Assembly: GCA_938083085.1 (NCBI GenBank) | Contig: CALLKX010000013.1 | Location: 1 to 64,000 of the forward strand | DNA: 64,000 nucleotides | Direction of reading: 5' to 3' | DNA from: an uncultured bacterium | Lineage (GTDB): Bacteria; Planctomycetota; UBA1135; GCA-002686595 | In this document: positions 34,169-42,634 of the stretch, one piece after another | Position numbering within the stretch: the first letter of the stretch is position 1 | Layout of the letters: each line of letters begins with the position of its first letter | Position numbers and translations under genes: made by a program | The notes under the pieces: model-generated | Told to the model about the DNA's origin: nothing | Database searches by the model: none | The model's input: the letters and a program-made list of their open reading frames with translations, nothing else

Positions 34169-36981
34169 CCTTCGCCGTAGATCGCCTCTGCGGCCCAATC
34201 CAGGGCTTCTTGCAGGCCTGGGAGCGCGACGAACTCCGGTCGTCGTGCGAGCTCCTGAGCCTGACTGAGCGTCTGACGTGCCAAGCGCTGGGTCGCGCGA
34301 GTTTGATGGAGGGCGATCGCCTGCATGGCGAGCGTGAGGGGGTGACCACCCCGGACCCCGCTGGAGCGCTCGAACTCATCGAGCAGTGAGATCATCTGCT
34401 TGAACTCACCGGTGCGGGCGGCGAGGACGAGGCGCGTCTCGAGGAGATTCCGGTTGCCAGGAAAGTAGGGCGCCGCCAGCTCCGCGGCCCGGTGGGCAGC
34501 ACGGTAGTCGACCAGTGCCAGTCCTCCCTGTCTGCGAACCGCATCCGCGCGGTTGAGGAGCTCCTCGGCGAGCGTCTTGCGGGCCCGTTGCGTGGACTCC
34601 GCCAGCTCGTTCTCGCCGGTGACCGTCTCGAAGCGTTTGAAGCGCTCGTTCAGTAGCTCAGTGGAGCGCCCCACCTCCCCGAGTCGCTGGAAGTCATCGG
34701 CGCACCGGGCCAGCGCGCCCAAGAATTCTGTCGCCTCGGGAGAAAAGCGTCTCCGGGCCACCTCGAGCTCGCGCTCGAGGCTCGCCCTGGCCTCGCGGTC
34801 GGTGGTGAGAGATGGCTCCTGTGCGTAGACGCGGTTCAGTGCAGCCAGCGTGTCGTAGAGCAACTCCAGGGGTGGCGCCGCGGTTCGGTCGAGCGAATCC
34901 AGGGCCACGTCGAGTGGCAGGGACGCCTCCTCCGCGAGCCCCACGCTTGCGAGCCACGAGGCGTACTCGACCTGGCGGCGGACGAGAAAGGCGCTGTCCT
35001 CGGAGTGCCGGAGGGCGTACTGCTCGAAGAGGCGCTCGAACACGCGGCGGGTTGCGGCGGAATCTCCGCGCCCCTGCACCAGGGGCAGGAGGGCTTGGAG
35101 AGCCTCGGTGCGCAGGCTCCCGTCGCCCTCCTCAACGGTGGCCGCAATCTGATCGGCCTCCTCGAGGAGCTCGATCGCCGCGTCCCGGGCGCCCGACTCC
35201 TCAAGCAGCTTGGCGAGCTCGAGGCGCGCCTGGTGGAGCACACTGGCGGTGGGCCCCGGGGTCTCGCGGTCGAGGGCCAGGGCAGCCTCGAGCTCGTCTC
35301 GTGCGACGAGGCGGCTCCCGCGCCGTGCATGGAGGAGGCCGAGCGCAGCGCGTTGTCTTGCCGCCTGGGATGAGCGCCCCCCATGAATCTCCGACGCAGC
35401 GGCCAGCGCCGCCATCTGCGCCTCGAGCGCCGCCCCGAGTTGTCCCGCGCTGACGAGTCGGTCTGCGAGGGTCCCGAGCGCATCCACGCGGATGGCGTCC
35501 TGGACCCCGAAGGCCCGGATGACCATCCGGTCGAGCTCCGCGGGCTGCATCGCGCGAGGTCGAGAGTCCTCGGGGCTCGGGCCATCCGCGTATCGGGTGG
35601 CGGAGAAGATCTCTCGCAAGACTCCCGCCTGCTCCTGTCGCGCGCTGAGGGCCTGGATGGCAATGCTCAGGCCTGTGATGAGGGCGGCGAGGACAGCGAT
35701 GCTCGCCACGGCCGCCACGCGGTGGCGGCGAAGGAACTTGGTGGCCCGGTAGACCGCGGACGGGGGCGCGGCCTCGATGGGGCGGTTGGTGAGCACGCGG
35801 CTGACGTCGCGGGCGAAGGCCGCGGCCGACTCGTAGCGGCGATCTCGCTCGGGTGACAGGGCGCAGTGGAGGATGTTCTCCAGGTCCCCGCTCAGGAACC
35901 TCCGCAGCTCGGACGGTGTGCTCCGTCGCATCTTGGCCACGGTCCTGGAGTTCGGCTGGTCCGCTGCGACGCGTGCGGTCATGGGGCTCGGAGTGCTCCG
36001 CGAGAGAAACTCCGCGATGTCCCCGCTGCTTGCGTGCTCCCGGAGCACCTCAGCCGTGAAGGGCGGCTCTCCAGTGAGCACCTCATGGAGCACGACGCCG
36101 AGGCTGTAGACGTCCGTGCGTGTGTCGATGTCCGCGCTGCCCGAGGCCTGCTCCGGGCTCATATATACGGGGGTGCCGATCACCTGCCCCATCTCGGTGA
36201 ACAGCGTCCCCGCGCCCCGCTCCGCGCTCGTCGCCTTGGCGATACCGAAGTCGATGACCTTGGGGACGGGGAGACCCTCAAGCTCCGTGACGAGCACATT
36301 GCTTGGCTTGATGTCACGGTGGATGACCCCGCGCTGATGGGCGTGTTGAATCGCCCCGCAGAGATCCAGGAACACCGCGAGTCGCTCGCGAATGCTCAGC
36401 CGGTGGTTGTCGCAGTAGGTCGTGATCGCCAGTCCCGGGACGAGGTCCATCACGAAGAACGGGCGTCCGCGCTCGGTCGCGCCGGCGTCGAGGACGCGGG
36501 CGATCGAGGGGTGGTCGAGGAGTGAGAGGGCATGGCGCTCTGCCTCGAAGCGGGCGATGACCTGGCGGGTGTCCATGCCAAGCTTGATGACCTTCAGCGC
36601 CACCTCTCGCCGCAGGGGCACCTCCTGGGTGGCGCGGAAGACGACCCCGAAGCCGCCCTCCCCGAGCTCCTCCACGAGGGTGTAGGGCCCCACGCTAGAG
36701 CCAGCCTTCACCTCCTCCAAGTCCACGTTTCCGCGACTCTCGACCACGGCTCCGGTCTCGAGGAATCCGCTCGATGCATCGTGGGCCTCGAGGAGCCCCG
36801 ACACCTCAGAGACAAGGGCGGTATCGCCGCCCGCGGCATTGTGGAGCCATCGCTTGCGGCTCGGACCGTCTGGGCGCTGGAGTGCGCCGGCGAAGAGTCG
36901 CTCGAGGAGCGACATCTTTGCACCCGGTCTGGCTTTCTCCTCGGAGGCGGGTTCTTGGCCTGAGCTCGGCGTCGTGCTCAA
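34165..36981 (-). CDS. Serine/threonine protein kinase with large helical C-terminal region
   Basis: A 938-residue protein. An N-terminal helical region (about 22-80) precedes a complete kinase domain (about 97-395): LGEGGFGVVF, VALKVIKLG, HRDIKPSNVLV (about 217), IDFGIAKA, GTPVYMSPEQ. A membrane helix (AAVASIAVLAALITGLSIAIQAL, about 425-445) and some 490 extracytoplasmic residues of helical, TPR-like repeats follow. This is the common planctomycete/acidobacterial layout. The gene overlaps the upstream ECF sigma factor gene by 4 bp (ATGA), so both are translated together. Confidence 0.92.
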   Translation of the reverse strand: MSTTPSSGQEPASEEKARPGAKMSLLERLFAGALQRPDGPSRKRWLHNAAGGDTALVSEVSGLLEAHDASSGFLETGAVVESRGNVDLEEVKAGSSVGPYTLVEELGEGGFGVVFRATQEVPLRREVALKVIKLGMDTRQVIARFEAERHALSLLDHPSIARVLDAGATERGRPFFVMDLVPGLAITTYCDNHRLSIRERLAVFLDLCGAIQHAHQRGVIHRDIKPSNVLVTELEGLPVPKVIDFGIAKATSAERGAGTLFTEMGQVIGTPVYMSPEQASGSADIDTRTDVYSLGVVLHEVLTGEPPFTAEVLREHASSGDIAEFLSRSTPSPMTARVAADQPNSRTVAKMRRSTPSELRRFLSGDLENILHCALSPERDRRYESAAAFARDVSRVLTNRPIEAAPPSAVYRATKFLRRHRVAAVASIAVLAALITGLSIAIQALSARQEQAGVLREIFSATRYADGPSPEDSRPRAMQPAELDRMVIRAFGVQDAIRVDALGTLADRLVSAGQLGAALEAQMAALAAASEIHGGRSSQAARQRAALGLLHARRGSRLVARDELEAALALDRETPGPTASVLHQARLELAKLLEESGARDAAIELLEEADQIAATVEEGDGSLRTEALQALLPLVQGRGDSAATRRVFERLFEQYALRHSEDSAFLVRRQVEYASWLASVGLAEEASLPLDVALDSLDRTAAPPLELLYDTLAALNRVYAQEPSLTTDREARASLERELEVARRRFSPEATEFLGALARCADDFQRLGEVGRSTELLNERFKRFETVTGENELAESTQRARKTLAEELLNRADAVRRQGGLALVDYRAAHRAAELAAPYFPGNRNLLETRLVLAARTGEFKQMISLLDEFERSSGVRGGHPLTLAMQAIALHQTRATQRLARQTLSQAQELARRPEFVALPGLQEALDWAAEAIYGEG

Positions 36982-37595
36982 GCGGTCACTCCCGACTCAT
37001 CTTCTCCGGTCGCTCCGGGCTCAGCGGTCCCGTCGCTGCGGAGCTCCTTGAAGAGCCAGGCTCGGGCGAAGGCCCAGTTGCGGTCCGCCGTCGCTCGCGA
37101 GATCCCGAGGACGTCAGCGGCCTCCACGATCGAGAGGCCAGCGAAGAAGCGGAGTTCCACCAGCCGGCCATGGGATGCATCCATGGCCGTGAGCCGCTGC
37201 AGAGCCTCGTCGAGGGCCAGCAGGTCCGTGCTCGGAGGCAACTCCACGAGGGCATCTGGCTCGAGCTCCACGTGTCCGTGCCCGCCGCCGTGGCGGAGGC
37301 TCTGGCGGCGCCGGGCACGCTCGATCAGGATGCGCCGCATCGCCTCGGCGGCGGCACCGAGAAAGTGCGCTCGATTCTCGAAGCGCAACTGTGGCGCACC
37401 TGTGCCCTGGGGCGGCTCAGCGATCCTCATCCACGCTTCGTGGACGAGGGCGGTGGCCTGGAGGGACTGACCCCGCTCGCGCGCCAACTTCGTGGCTGCG
37501 AGGCGCCGCAGTTCACCATAGACCGCCTCGATCAGCTCATCGCTGGCGTCGTCTCCGGCCTTGAGGGCCTTCAGTAGCTGGGTGACTTCTGCCAT
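36978..37595 (-). CDS. ECF sigma factor of the planctomycete/acidobacterial (PF07638-like) type
   Basis: A 205-residue protein starting MAEVTQLLKALKAGD, typical of the ECF group often encoded beside Ser/Thr kinases in planctomycetes. Region 2 covers DELIEAVYGELRRLAATKLARERG...LVHEAWMRI and RAHFLGAAAEAMRRILIERARRR. Region 4 covers RLTAMDASHGRLVELRFFAGLSIVEAADVLGISRATADRNWAFARAWL. The stop overlaps the kinase start. The kinase probably transmits an envelope signal to this sigma factor; the regulon is unknown. Confidence 0.93.
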   Translation of the reverse strand: MAEVTQLLKALKAGDDASDELIEAVYGELRRLAATKLARERGQSLQATALVHEAWMRIAEPPQGTGAPQLRFENRAHFLGAAAEAMRRILIERARRRQSLRHGGGHGHVELEPDALVELPPSTDLLALDEALQRLTAMDASHGRLVELRFFAGLSIVEAADVLGISRATADRNWAFARAWLFKELRSDGTAEPGATGEDESGVTA

Positions 37596-37633
37596 GTCTG
37601 AAAGGTCGTTGCCGTGGAGGGCGCCGGGGCCAT

Positions 37634-37681
37634 GCTAAGCGAGCGAGCCCAGTCCCGGAGGGGCTGGGCTCGCTCGTTAGC
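37634..37681 (-). terminator. Long hairpin between the ECF gene and the secreted-protein gene
   Basis: The arms gctaagcgagcgagcccag and ctgggctcgctcgttagc pair almost perfectly (one bulged base) around an 11-nt loop. It lies 30 bp after the stop of the leftward secreted-protein gene and upstream of the ECF gene, so it should isolate the sigma/kinase operon from the gene before it. No long T-run follows. Confidence 0.75.
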
Positions 37682-37711
37682 AAAGGGGCGGCCTGCGCCC
37701 ACGGCCAGGGG

Positions 37712-38725
37712 TCACTGGAAGGTCACTTCCAGGCCGCGGCTGAAGTTCGACGTGGTGCCGCCGCTGAGCGTGACGTCGCGGTGCCAGAACTGGAAGTTCC
37801 AGGTCTCCCCGGCGAGGGTTCCCTGCGACCCGGTGGGCTGCGGGATGGCGGCGAGGTTGAGGGCCATTGAGATCTCTCCCGCTGCGTCTGCGCTGAGGAC
37901 ATCTCCGAGGTACCGTCCGATGTTCGCTCCGAGGCAAACATTGCCCGTGCTTCCGCCTGGATTGGGGAAGAAGAACTGGGTCCTCGCCACCGCGAAGTAG
38001 CCCACGGAGTTCTGGGGGAGCTCGAACCCGTGGAGGGTGACGTCGTTGCGCGCGGCGACGGGTGAACCGATGGCCTCTAGAGTGGAGACAACACCCGTGC
38101 TGTTCGCCACGGTCGTGCAGTAGGACGTGCCGAAGCGCTGCGGCGACTCGGGCGTGTTGATGCTGGTCCCGCCCACGGACGAGGGGTAGATGTGCACCCG
38201 ATCCATCTTGAAGCCGTTGGAGCGGCCAGAGAATTCCACCCGGTGAAGGCCCGGGGTCAAGCTGAAGGTGAGCTGCCCACCCCCAGGAGAGATGCGGGTC
38301 TCCCAGGTCCAGTTGCCGACGCTGGTGGGCATGTTGGAGAAGGCCTTCTTCCAGGCGCCGCCATCCATGCGGATCCAGGTGTCGTTGGCCTCCGTCGGGT
38401 CCGGGTCCTCATGACGGTTGTAGATCGAGACCTTGTGCGTCCCAGACGTTGAGACCTCGAAGTCGAAGCCGAACGTGCCGATGCCTCCATTGAAGAAGTT
38501 GTTGGACCCGATCCATTGAAAGTAAGCATCCCCCGTGTAGCCCGCGGTGGCGGTGCTGCGTGACCAGCCCGTGGGCGCCGTGGTCGACTCCATCTGGATG
38601 GCGACAACACCGTTCGACTGCTGCAGGAAGACCCCCTGGGCGAGCGCTGAGCTGGCTGAGGAGAAGAAGGCGAGGGTGACGAAGCCGACGGACTTCGCGG
38701 CGGCGGTCGGCATAGAAAACTTCAT
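37712..38725 (-). CDS. Secreted protein with CBM-like domain and a C-terminal domain of planctomycete type
   Basis: A 337-residue protein with a signal peptide (cleavage expected after SSALAQ). Residues about 30-180 look like a carbohydrate-binding beta-sandwich: GTHKVSIYNRHED, DTWIRMDGGAWKK, LTPGLHRVEFSGRSNGFKMDRVHIY. The last about 150 residues (GTSYCTTVANSTG...GSPVAARNDVTLHG, GSTGNVCLGANIGR, GETWNFQFWHRD) match a domain I associate with many exported planctomycete proteins, usually at the C-terminus. The function of that domain is unknown to me. It is probably an extracellular carbohydrate-binding protein. Confidence 0.75.
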   Translation of the reverse strand: MKFSMPTAAAKSVGFVTLAFFSSASSALAQGVFLQQSNGVVAIQMESTTAPTGWSRSTATAGYTGDAYFQWIGSNNFFNGGIGTFGFDFEVSTSGTHKVSIYNRHEDPDPTEANDTWIRMDGGAWKKAFSNMPTSVGNWTWETRISPGGGQLTFSLTPGLHRVEFSGRSNGFKMDRVHIYPSSVGGTSINTPESPQRFGTSYCTTVANSTGVVSTLEAIGSPVAARNDVTLHGFELPQNSVGYFAVARTQFFFPNPGGSTGNVCLGANIGRYLGDVLSADAAGEISMALNLAAIPQPTGSQGTLAGETWNFQFWHRDVTLSGGTTSNFSRGLEVTFQ

Positions 38726-38957
38726 GTCCGAAGGTCGATTGAGGGAGCGGTGGGCCTGGGAACCATGCGACGGGTGCGGCCAGTCGAATGGGCGAACGGC
38801 GGACGTTCTACGCCTTGCCGCACATGATTCATACCCTGTGGAGGCAGGTTCAGGACCGGGGCAGCCCCGGGCTCTAGCGGATGAATCTCATCCTGAGTCA
38901 AGCCTGGCGCGGGGGGGCCGAAGGGGGCACCCTTGGGGTCCTTTGCGGGATTTAACG

Positions 38958-39359
38958 ATGACCAAGCGCAGGAAAAATCTAGGGGGAGAGAGTGCCGAGG
39001 GGCTCACGCACAACCCGTTTGCGTCGCTTCAGCGTGGATCCCGAGAGTCGCTCGTTCCGCAGGATGGAGGGGCCTCGTCCGGCTCTCCTGCGCCGGTCGA
39101 GGGCGCGCGGCAGGGCCCTGCCGCCCACTGGCTGGTCCGGAAGGAGCGCAAGGGCCGGGGCGGAAAGGTCGTGACCATCGTCTCGTCGCTCGACGGGGAC
39201 GAGAGGGGGGATCTGGGCGCTCTCGCCAGGTCACTGGGTCAGGGGCTGGGAACCGGTGCGAGGGCGAAGGATGGGGCCATCGTGGTTCAGGGGGAGCTCT
39301 CGGAGCGCGTTGCTGAATTCCTTAGGGCCACCGGGGCGAGGGTGACCGTTGGGTCCTGA
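38958..39359 (+). CDS. SUI1/eIF1-like translation factor (YciH family)
   Basis: The start was set at the ATG at 38958 (MTKRRKNLGG), giving 133 residues; 137 unrelated track residues upstream were dropped. The C-terminal half is a SUI1 domain: RKERKGRGGKVVTIVSSLDGD, LARSLGQGLGTGARAKDGAIVVQGEL and a final RVAEFLRATGARVTVGS. In E. coli, YciH influences start-site selection. The N-terminal half is disordered. Its stop is overlapped by the next gene (11 bp), so it is translationally coupled to a DUF455 protein. Confidence 0.87.
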   Translation: MTKRRKNLGGESAEGLTHNPFASLQRGSRESLVPQDGGASSGSPAPVEGARQGPAAHWLVRKERKGRGGKVVTIVSSLDGDERGDLGALARSLGQGLGTGARAKDGAIVVQGELSERVAEFLRATGARVTVGS

Positions 39360-40248
39360 ACCCGAAGGAGCCTCCGCACCGTCGGGGCAGGGGCCGCGCC
39401 ATGCGAGCTTCCCCGGCTCGGAGGGCCCGGGAGCCAGTGACCGCGAGGCGTGGATCCGAGCCTACATCGAGTCCCGAGACCTTCGTCAAAAGCTCGAGCT
39501 GCCGCCGGGGTCCCTCGTCGCCCGGCAACCGACGCCAAGCCCCTTGAGACTCGCCGGGCCGGGCAGAGATCCCGTGCTCCGGGTGAGCCCTCGCGCGGAC
39601 CGGATCCCCCGGCCGGGGGCGCTTCGGGAAGCCTCGGCGGTGGCGCGGCTACTGCATGTCTTCACCCACCACGAGGTGCAGGCTGCCGAGCTCTGCGGGT
39701 GGGCCATTCTCGCCTTCCCCGAGACCGCCGCGGCCTTCCGCAGCGAACTCTTCGCCGTCATGCTGGACGAGGTGCGCCATGCGGCCTCCTACGCCGCCCG
39801 GCTGGAGGAACTGGGTGCTCCCTACGGGACCCACGCGGTTCGGGATTGGTTCTGGGAGCGGACCCTCGGCTGCCAGCGACCGATGCAGTACGTGGCGCTC
39901 ATGGGGCTTGGTTTCGAGGGGGGCAATCTTGAGCACGCACATCGCTTCGAGGCCCTGCTGCGAGGGGCGGGCGATGAGCGGAGCGCTGCGCTGGTCGCGC
40001 GAGTCGGGAGGGAAGAGGTCGCCCACGTGCACTTCGCGGCTCGCTGGTTCTCGGCGTGGTCAGGATCCGCCCCTGGGGTTGGGCCCGACTTTGACCGCTG
40101 GGTCGCGGAGCTCCCTCCGCCGCTCACCCCCGCCGTGTTGCGGGGCGACCCGCTGGACCGGGATCGTCGCGGTCGCGCGGGGTTGTCGGAGGCCTTCCTG
40201 GACCGGCTCGAGGCGACCGGTGACACCCGCTCGTCCTCGCCCCGGTGA
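39349..40248 (+). CDS. DUF455 ferritin-like protein
   Basis: A 299-residue protein with a TTG start inside the SUI1 gene. The DUF455 pattern is clear: FTHHEVQAAELCGWAILAFPE (about 105), VMLDEVRHAASYAARLEELGAPYG (about 137), MGLGFEGGNLEHA and REEVAHVHFAARWF (about 220). Repeated E...ExxH motifs suggest a di-iron or di-manganese four-helix bundle related to the MiaE/ferritin superfamily, so an oxidative reaction is possible. The function of the family is not established to my knowledge. The stop overlaps the next start (GTGA). Confidence 0.85.
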   Translation: MGPEPEGASAPSGQGPRHASFPGSEGPGASDREAWIRAYIESRDLRQKLELPPGSLVARQPTPSPLRLAGPGRDPVLRVSPRADRIPRPGALREASAVARLLHVFTHHEVQAAELCGWAILAFPETAAAFRSELFAVMLDEVRHAASYAARLEELGAPYGTHAVRDWFWERTLGCQRPMQYVALMGLGFEGGNLEHAHRFEALLRGAGDERSAALVARVGREEVAHVHFAARWFSAWSGSAPGVGPDFDRWVAELPPPLTPAVLRGDPLDRDRRGRAGLSEAFLDRLEATGDTRSSSPR

Positions 40249-41168
40249 CCACCGCCTGGCTCTTCAACCTCGACGCCGAGCGAGAGCTCGCGGCGTACAG
40301 GACCGGGGCCCCGCCGCGGGGCCCTGGCGCCCCCGCACGGCGGCGGATGCAGGAGGCCGTGGAGCGGCTCCGCCGGCCGGTCGACGAGGGAGGGCTGCTC
40401 GGCCCGGAGGACGTCGTCCTCGGCGATGATCCTGGTGGGCGCGGCGGGCTTCCCGAGGGCTCGAGGGCGCGCGCTTGGTGCCCCACGCCCCAGGCCCGAG
40501 AGGCGTTCGCTGGCCGCGGGCTGGAGCTTGCGGGGCCACCCGTTGAGGTCCTGATTGCCGCGAATGCCCGCGAGACCTTCGCCAGGCTGGACCCCCTGCC
40601 AGGGGCCATGGTGGCCTCTTCACTCACGGAGCTCCGGGAGGCCGTGGAGCGGCCCGGGCTACCACGGAGCGGGCTCGGGAGCAGCGACCGTGCAGCCTGG
40701 GTGCTCCGGAGCTCTCTTTGCTGCGCCGGGGGCAGCCGAATGATCGCCGAGGCGTGGGGAGGGCACGTGCTGCGCTGGGGCGCGGCTGCCCTGCTGGAGG
40801 GGCCTGTGGAGATCCAGCCCTTCGTCGACGTCCTCGACGAGTACTCGCTTCACGGTCGGATCGATGAGCAGGGCGGCGTCCTCTGCGGGGCACCGCTCCG
40901 GTGGAAGTCGGGGTCCAGCGGCGACGGGCCGGGGGAGGTGCCGGCGCTCACGGAACAAGGCCTCGGGAGGCTGATCGAGTGTGGCGCCGAGGTCGGAAGC
41001 AGCCTGGCGGACCTCGGCTACTTCGGCCCCTTCGGAGTCGACGCCTTCCGGTGGTCGGGGCCCGATGGGGCTCAGACCCTCCAGGTGGCGACGGACATCA
41101 ACGCGAGACTGACTCTTCAGTTCTCGAGGGGGGCGCCGGGGCTCTTGGGCGGAGCCTTCAGCTCATAG
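40245..41168 (+). CDS. ATP-grasp-fold ligase-like protein
   Basis: A 307-residue protein starting with GTG overlapping the DUF455 stop. ATP-grasp features: WVLRSSLCCAGGSRMI (nucleotide-binding strand and glycine loop), VEIQPFVDVLDEYSLHGRID, and LGYFGPFGVDAFRW (about 258) followed by ATDINARLTL (about 281), where the usual Glu of EINAR is Asp. ATP-grasp enzymes ligate a carboxylate, via acyl-phosphate, to an amine or thiol. The substrate is unknown. The C-terminus ends GGAFSS, encoded in the first unit of a 22-bp repeat array, and the TAG stop is part of that unit. Confidence 0.75.
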   Translation: MTTAWLFNLDAERELAAYRTGAPPRGPGAPARRRMQEAVERLRRPVDEGGLLGPEDVVLGDDPGGRGGLPEGSRARAWCPTPQAREAFAGRGLELAGPPVEVLIAANARETFARLDPLPGAMVASSLTELREAVERPGLPRSGLGSSDRAAWVLRSSLCCAGGSRMIAEAWGGHVLRWGAAALLEGPVEIQPFVDVLDEYSLHGRIDEQGGVLCGAPLRWKSGSSGDGPGEVPALTEQGLGRLIECGAEVGSSLADLGYFGPFGVDAFRWSGPDGAQTLQVATDINARLTLQFSRGAPGLLGGAFSS

Positions 41169-41305
41169 GGGCGGAGCCTTCAGCTCCAAAGGACGGAGCC
41201 TTCAGCTCATACGGAAGGAGCCTTCAGCTCATAGGGAAGGAGCCTTCAGCTCACAGGGAGAGAGCCTTCAGCTCATTGGGGGAGAGCCTGCAGCTGGCCC
41301 AAGAA
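41152..41305. repeat. 22-bp tandem repeat array, 7 copies, bridging two convergent stop codons
   Basis: Seven units with exact 22-bp spacing start at 41152, 41174, 41196, 41218, 41240, 41262 and 41284 (consensus gagccttcagctcatagggaag). A partial eighth copy follows at 41304. Each unit contains GAGC-CTTCA-GCTC, a small hairpin. The TAG of the ATP-grasp gene lies in unit 1, and the TGA of the convergent M18 gene lies in the partial last copy. The unit length is not a multiple of three, so no protein repeat is encoded. Confidence 0.95.
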
Positions 41306-41309
41306 GCCT

Positions 41310-42608
41310 TCAGCCCATGAGGAACATCTCGCCGAGGGCGGAGACCATCCAAGCGGGGTCCTTCACGCCGCAGAGCTCCCTCGCGCTGTGCATGGAGAGC
41401 TGGGCGCAACCCACGTCGACGGTTCGCATCCCGTGCTTCGCGGCGGTGAGCGGTCCGATGGTGGAGCCGCAGGCCATGTTGGTCTTCATGACCCACTTCT
41501 GGAAGGGCACCCCGGCGCGCTCGCAAGCCATCTGGAAGAGGGCTTCGGTCTCGGCCTCCGTGGCGTAGCGCTGGTTGGCGTTGACCTTGATCACGGGACC
41601 ACCGTTCAGGTGGATGTGGTGGTCCGGCTCGTGACGGTCCACGTAGTTGGGGTGCACGGCGTGGGCCATGTCAGCCGACACGCAGATCGAGTCCTGGATG
41701 TTTCGCAGGTAGCTGTCACGGTCGCCCCCTCGGGCGAGGATGAGCCGCTCGGTGACGTCCCCGAGCAGCGGGCCATCGGCGCCGCCGCGGCTCGCGCTGC
41801 CCACCTCCTCATGGTCGAACAGGGTGACGGCCAGGGGGTGAGAGGGCCCCTTGTCTGCGGCCTCGATGAGCGCTGTGAGCGCGCAATAGGAGCTGCAGAG
41901 GTTGTCCAGCCGCGGCGCCGCGAGCATGTCCTTCTCGGTGCCGAGGAGACCCGAGGGGGTCAGGTCGTGGACCATCGCGTCGTAGCTCTTGATCGCTCCG
42001 GGTGCGATGCCCATCTCCTGTGCGAGGAACTCTGCGAAGGCGCCCTCCTTGCTGTCTCCAACGGCCATGACCGGCGCCATGTGCTGCTGCTTATCCAGCT
42101 TGAGGCCCTTCTCGCCGATGGTGCGATCCAGGTGGATGGCGAGCTGAGGGACCCGAAGGATCGGCCGATCCACCCTGAAGTGACGCTCTACAAGGTGCGG
42201 GCCGTCGGACACGAAGGCGCGGCCGCTGATCCCCAGGTCTCGGTCCAGCCAGGAGTTGAGCAGCACCCCTCCGTAGACCTCGACGCCGAGTTGGCGGAAC
42301 CCCGCCGCCCCGGTGTCTGGACGAGGCTTGATCCGCAGGTTGGGGCTGTCGGTGTGGGCTCCAGCGATCCGGAACCCCGTGGTCGTGTCGATGCCTGCCG
42401 GGTAGTACCACGCGAAGAGCGAGCCGCCCCTGCGAACGAACCCGCGCTCTGGAACCTCGCTCCAGGCGTCGAGTTCATTGATCTCGGTGAAGCCGCCCGC
42501 GACGAGGCGTTCGGCCGAGGTGTCGCAGGCGTGATACGGCGACGGGGAGGCGTCGATGTAGGACGCCATGTCGAGCGCAACGCGCTCGGGGAATTCGATG
42601 ATCGACAT
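41310..42608 (-). CDS. M18-family (aspartyl) aminopeptidase
   Basis: A 432-residue cytosolic zinc aminopeptidase. Metal-ligand blocks are readable: AGAHTDSPNLRIKP (first His/Asp), the central Asp in the AAPRLDNLCSSYCAL block, TLFDHEEVGSASRGGADG (bridging Asp and the catalytic Glu pair), and MAHAVHPNY (Asp/His). The C-terminal part KTNMACGSTIGPLTAA...VDVGCAQLSMHSARE is the other family signature. M18 enzymes prefer acidic or neutral N-terminal residues. It is preceded on the same strand by a membrane protein gene, 26 bp away. Confidence 0.93.
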   Translation of the reverse strand: MSIIEFPERVALDMASYIDASPSPYHACDTSAERLVAGGFTEINELDAWSEVPERGFVRRGGSLFAWYYPAGIDTTTGFRIAGAHTDSPNLRIKPRPDTGAAGFRQLGVEVYGGVLLNSWLDRDLGISGRAFVSDGPHLVERHFRVDRPILRVPQLAIHLDRTIGEKGLKLDKQQHMAPVMAVGDSKEGAFAEFLAQEMGIAPGAIKSYDAMVHDLTPSGLLGTEKDMLAAPRLDNLCSSYCALTALIEAADKGPSHPLAVTLFDHEEVGSASRGGADGPLLGDVTERLILARGGDRDSYLRNIQDSICVSADMAHAVHPNYVDRHEPDHHIHLNGGPVIKVNANQRYATEAETEALFQMACERAGVPFQKWVMKTNMACGSTIGPLTAAKHGMRTVDVGCAQLSMHSARELCGVKDPAWMVSALGEMFLMG

Positions 42609-42634
42609 GGGAGTGGTCTGGGAGGCCGGCAGGT

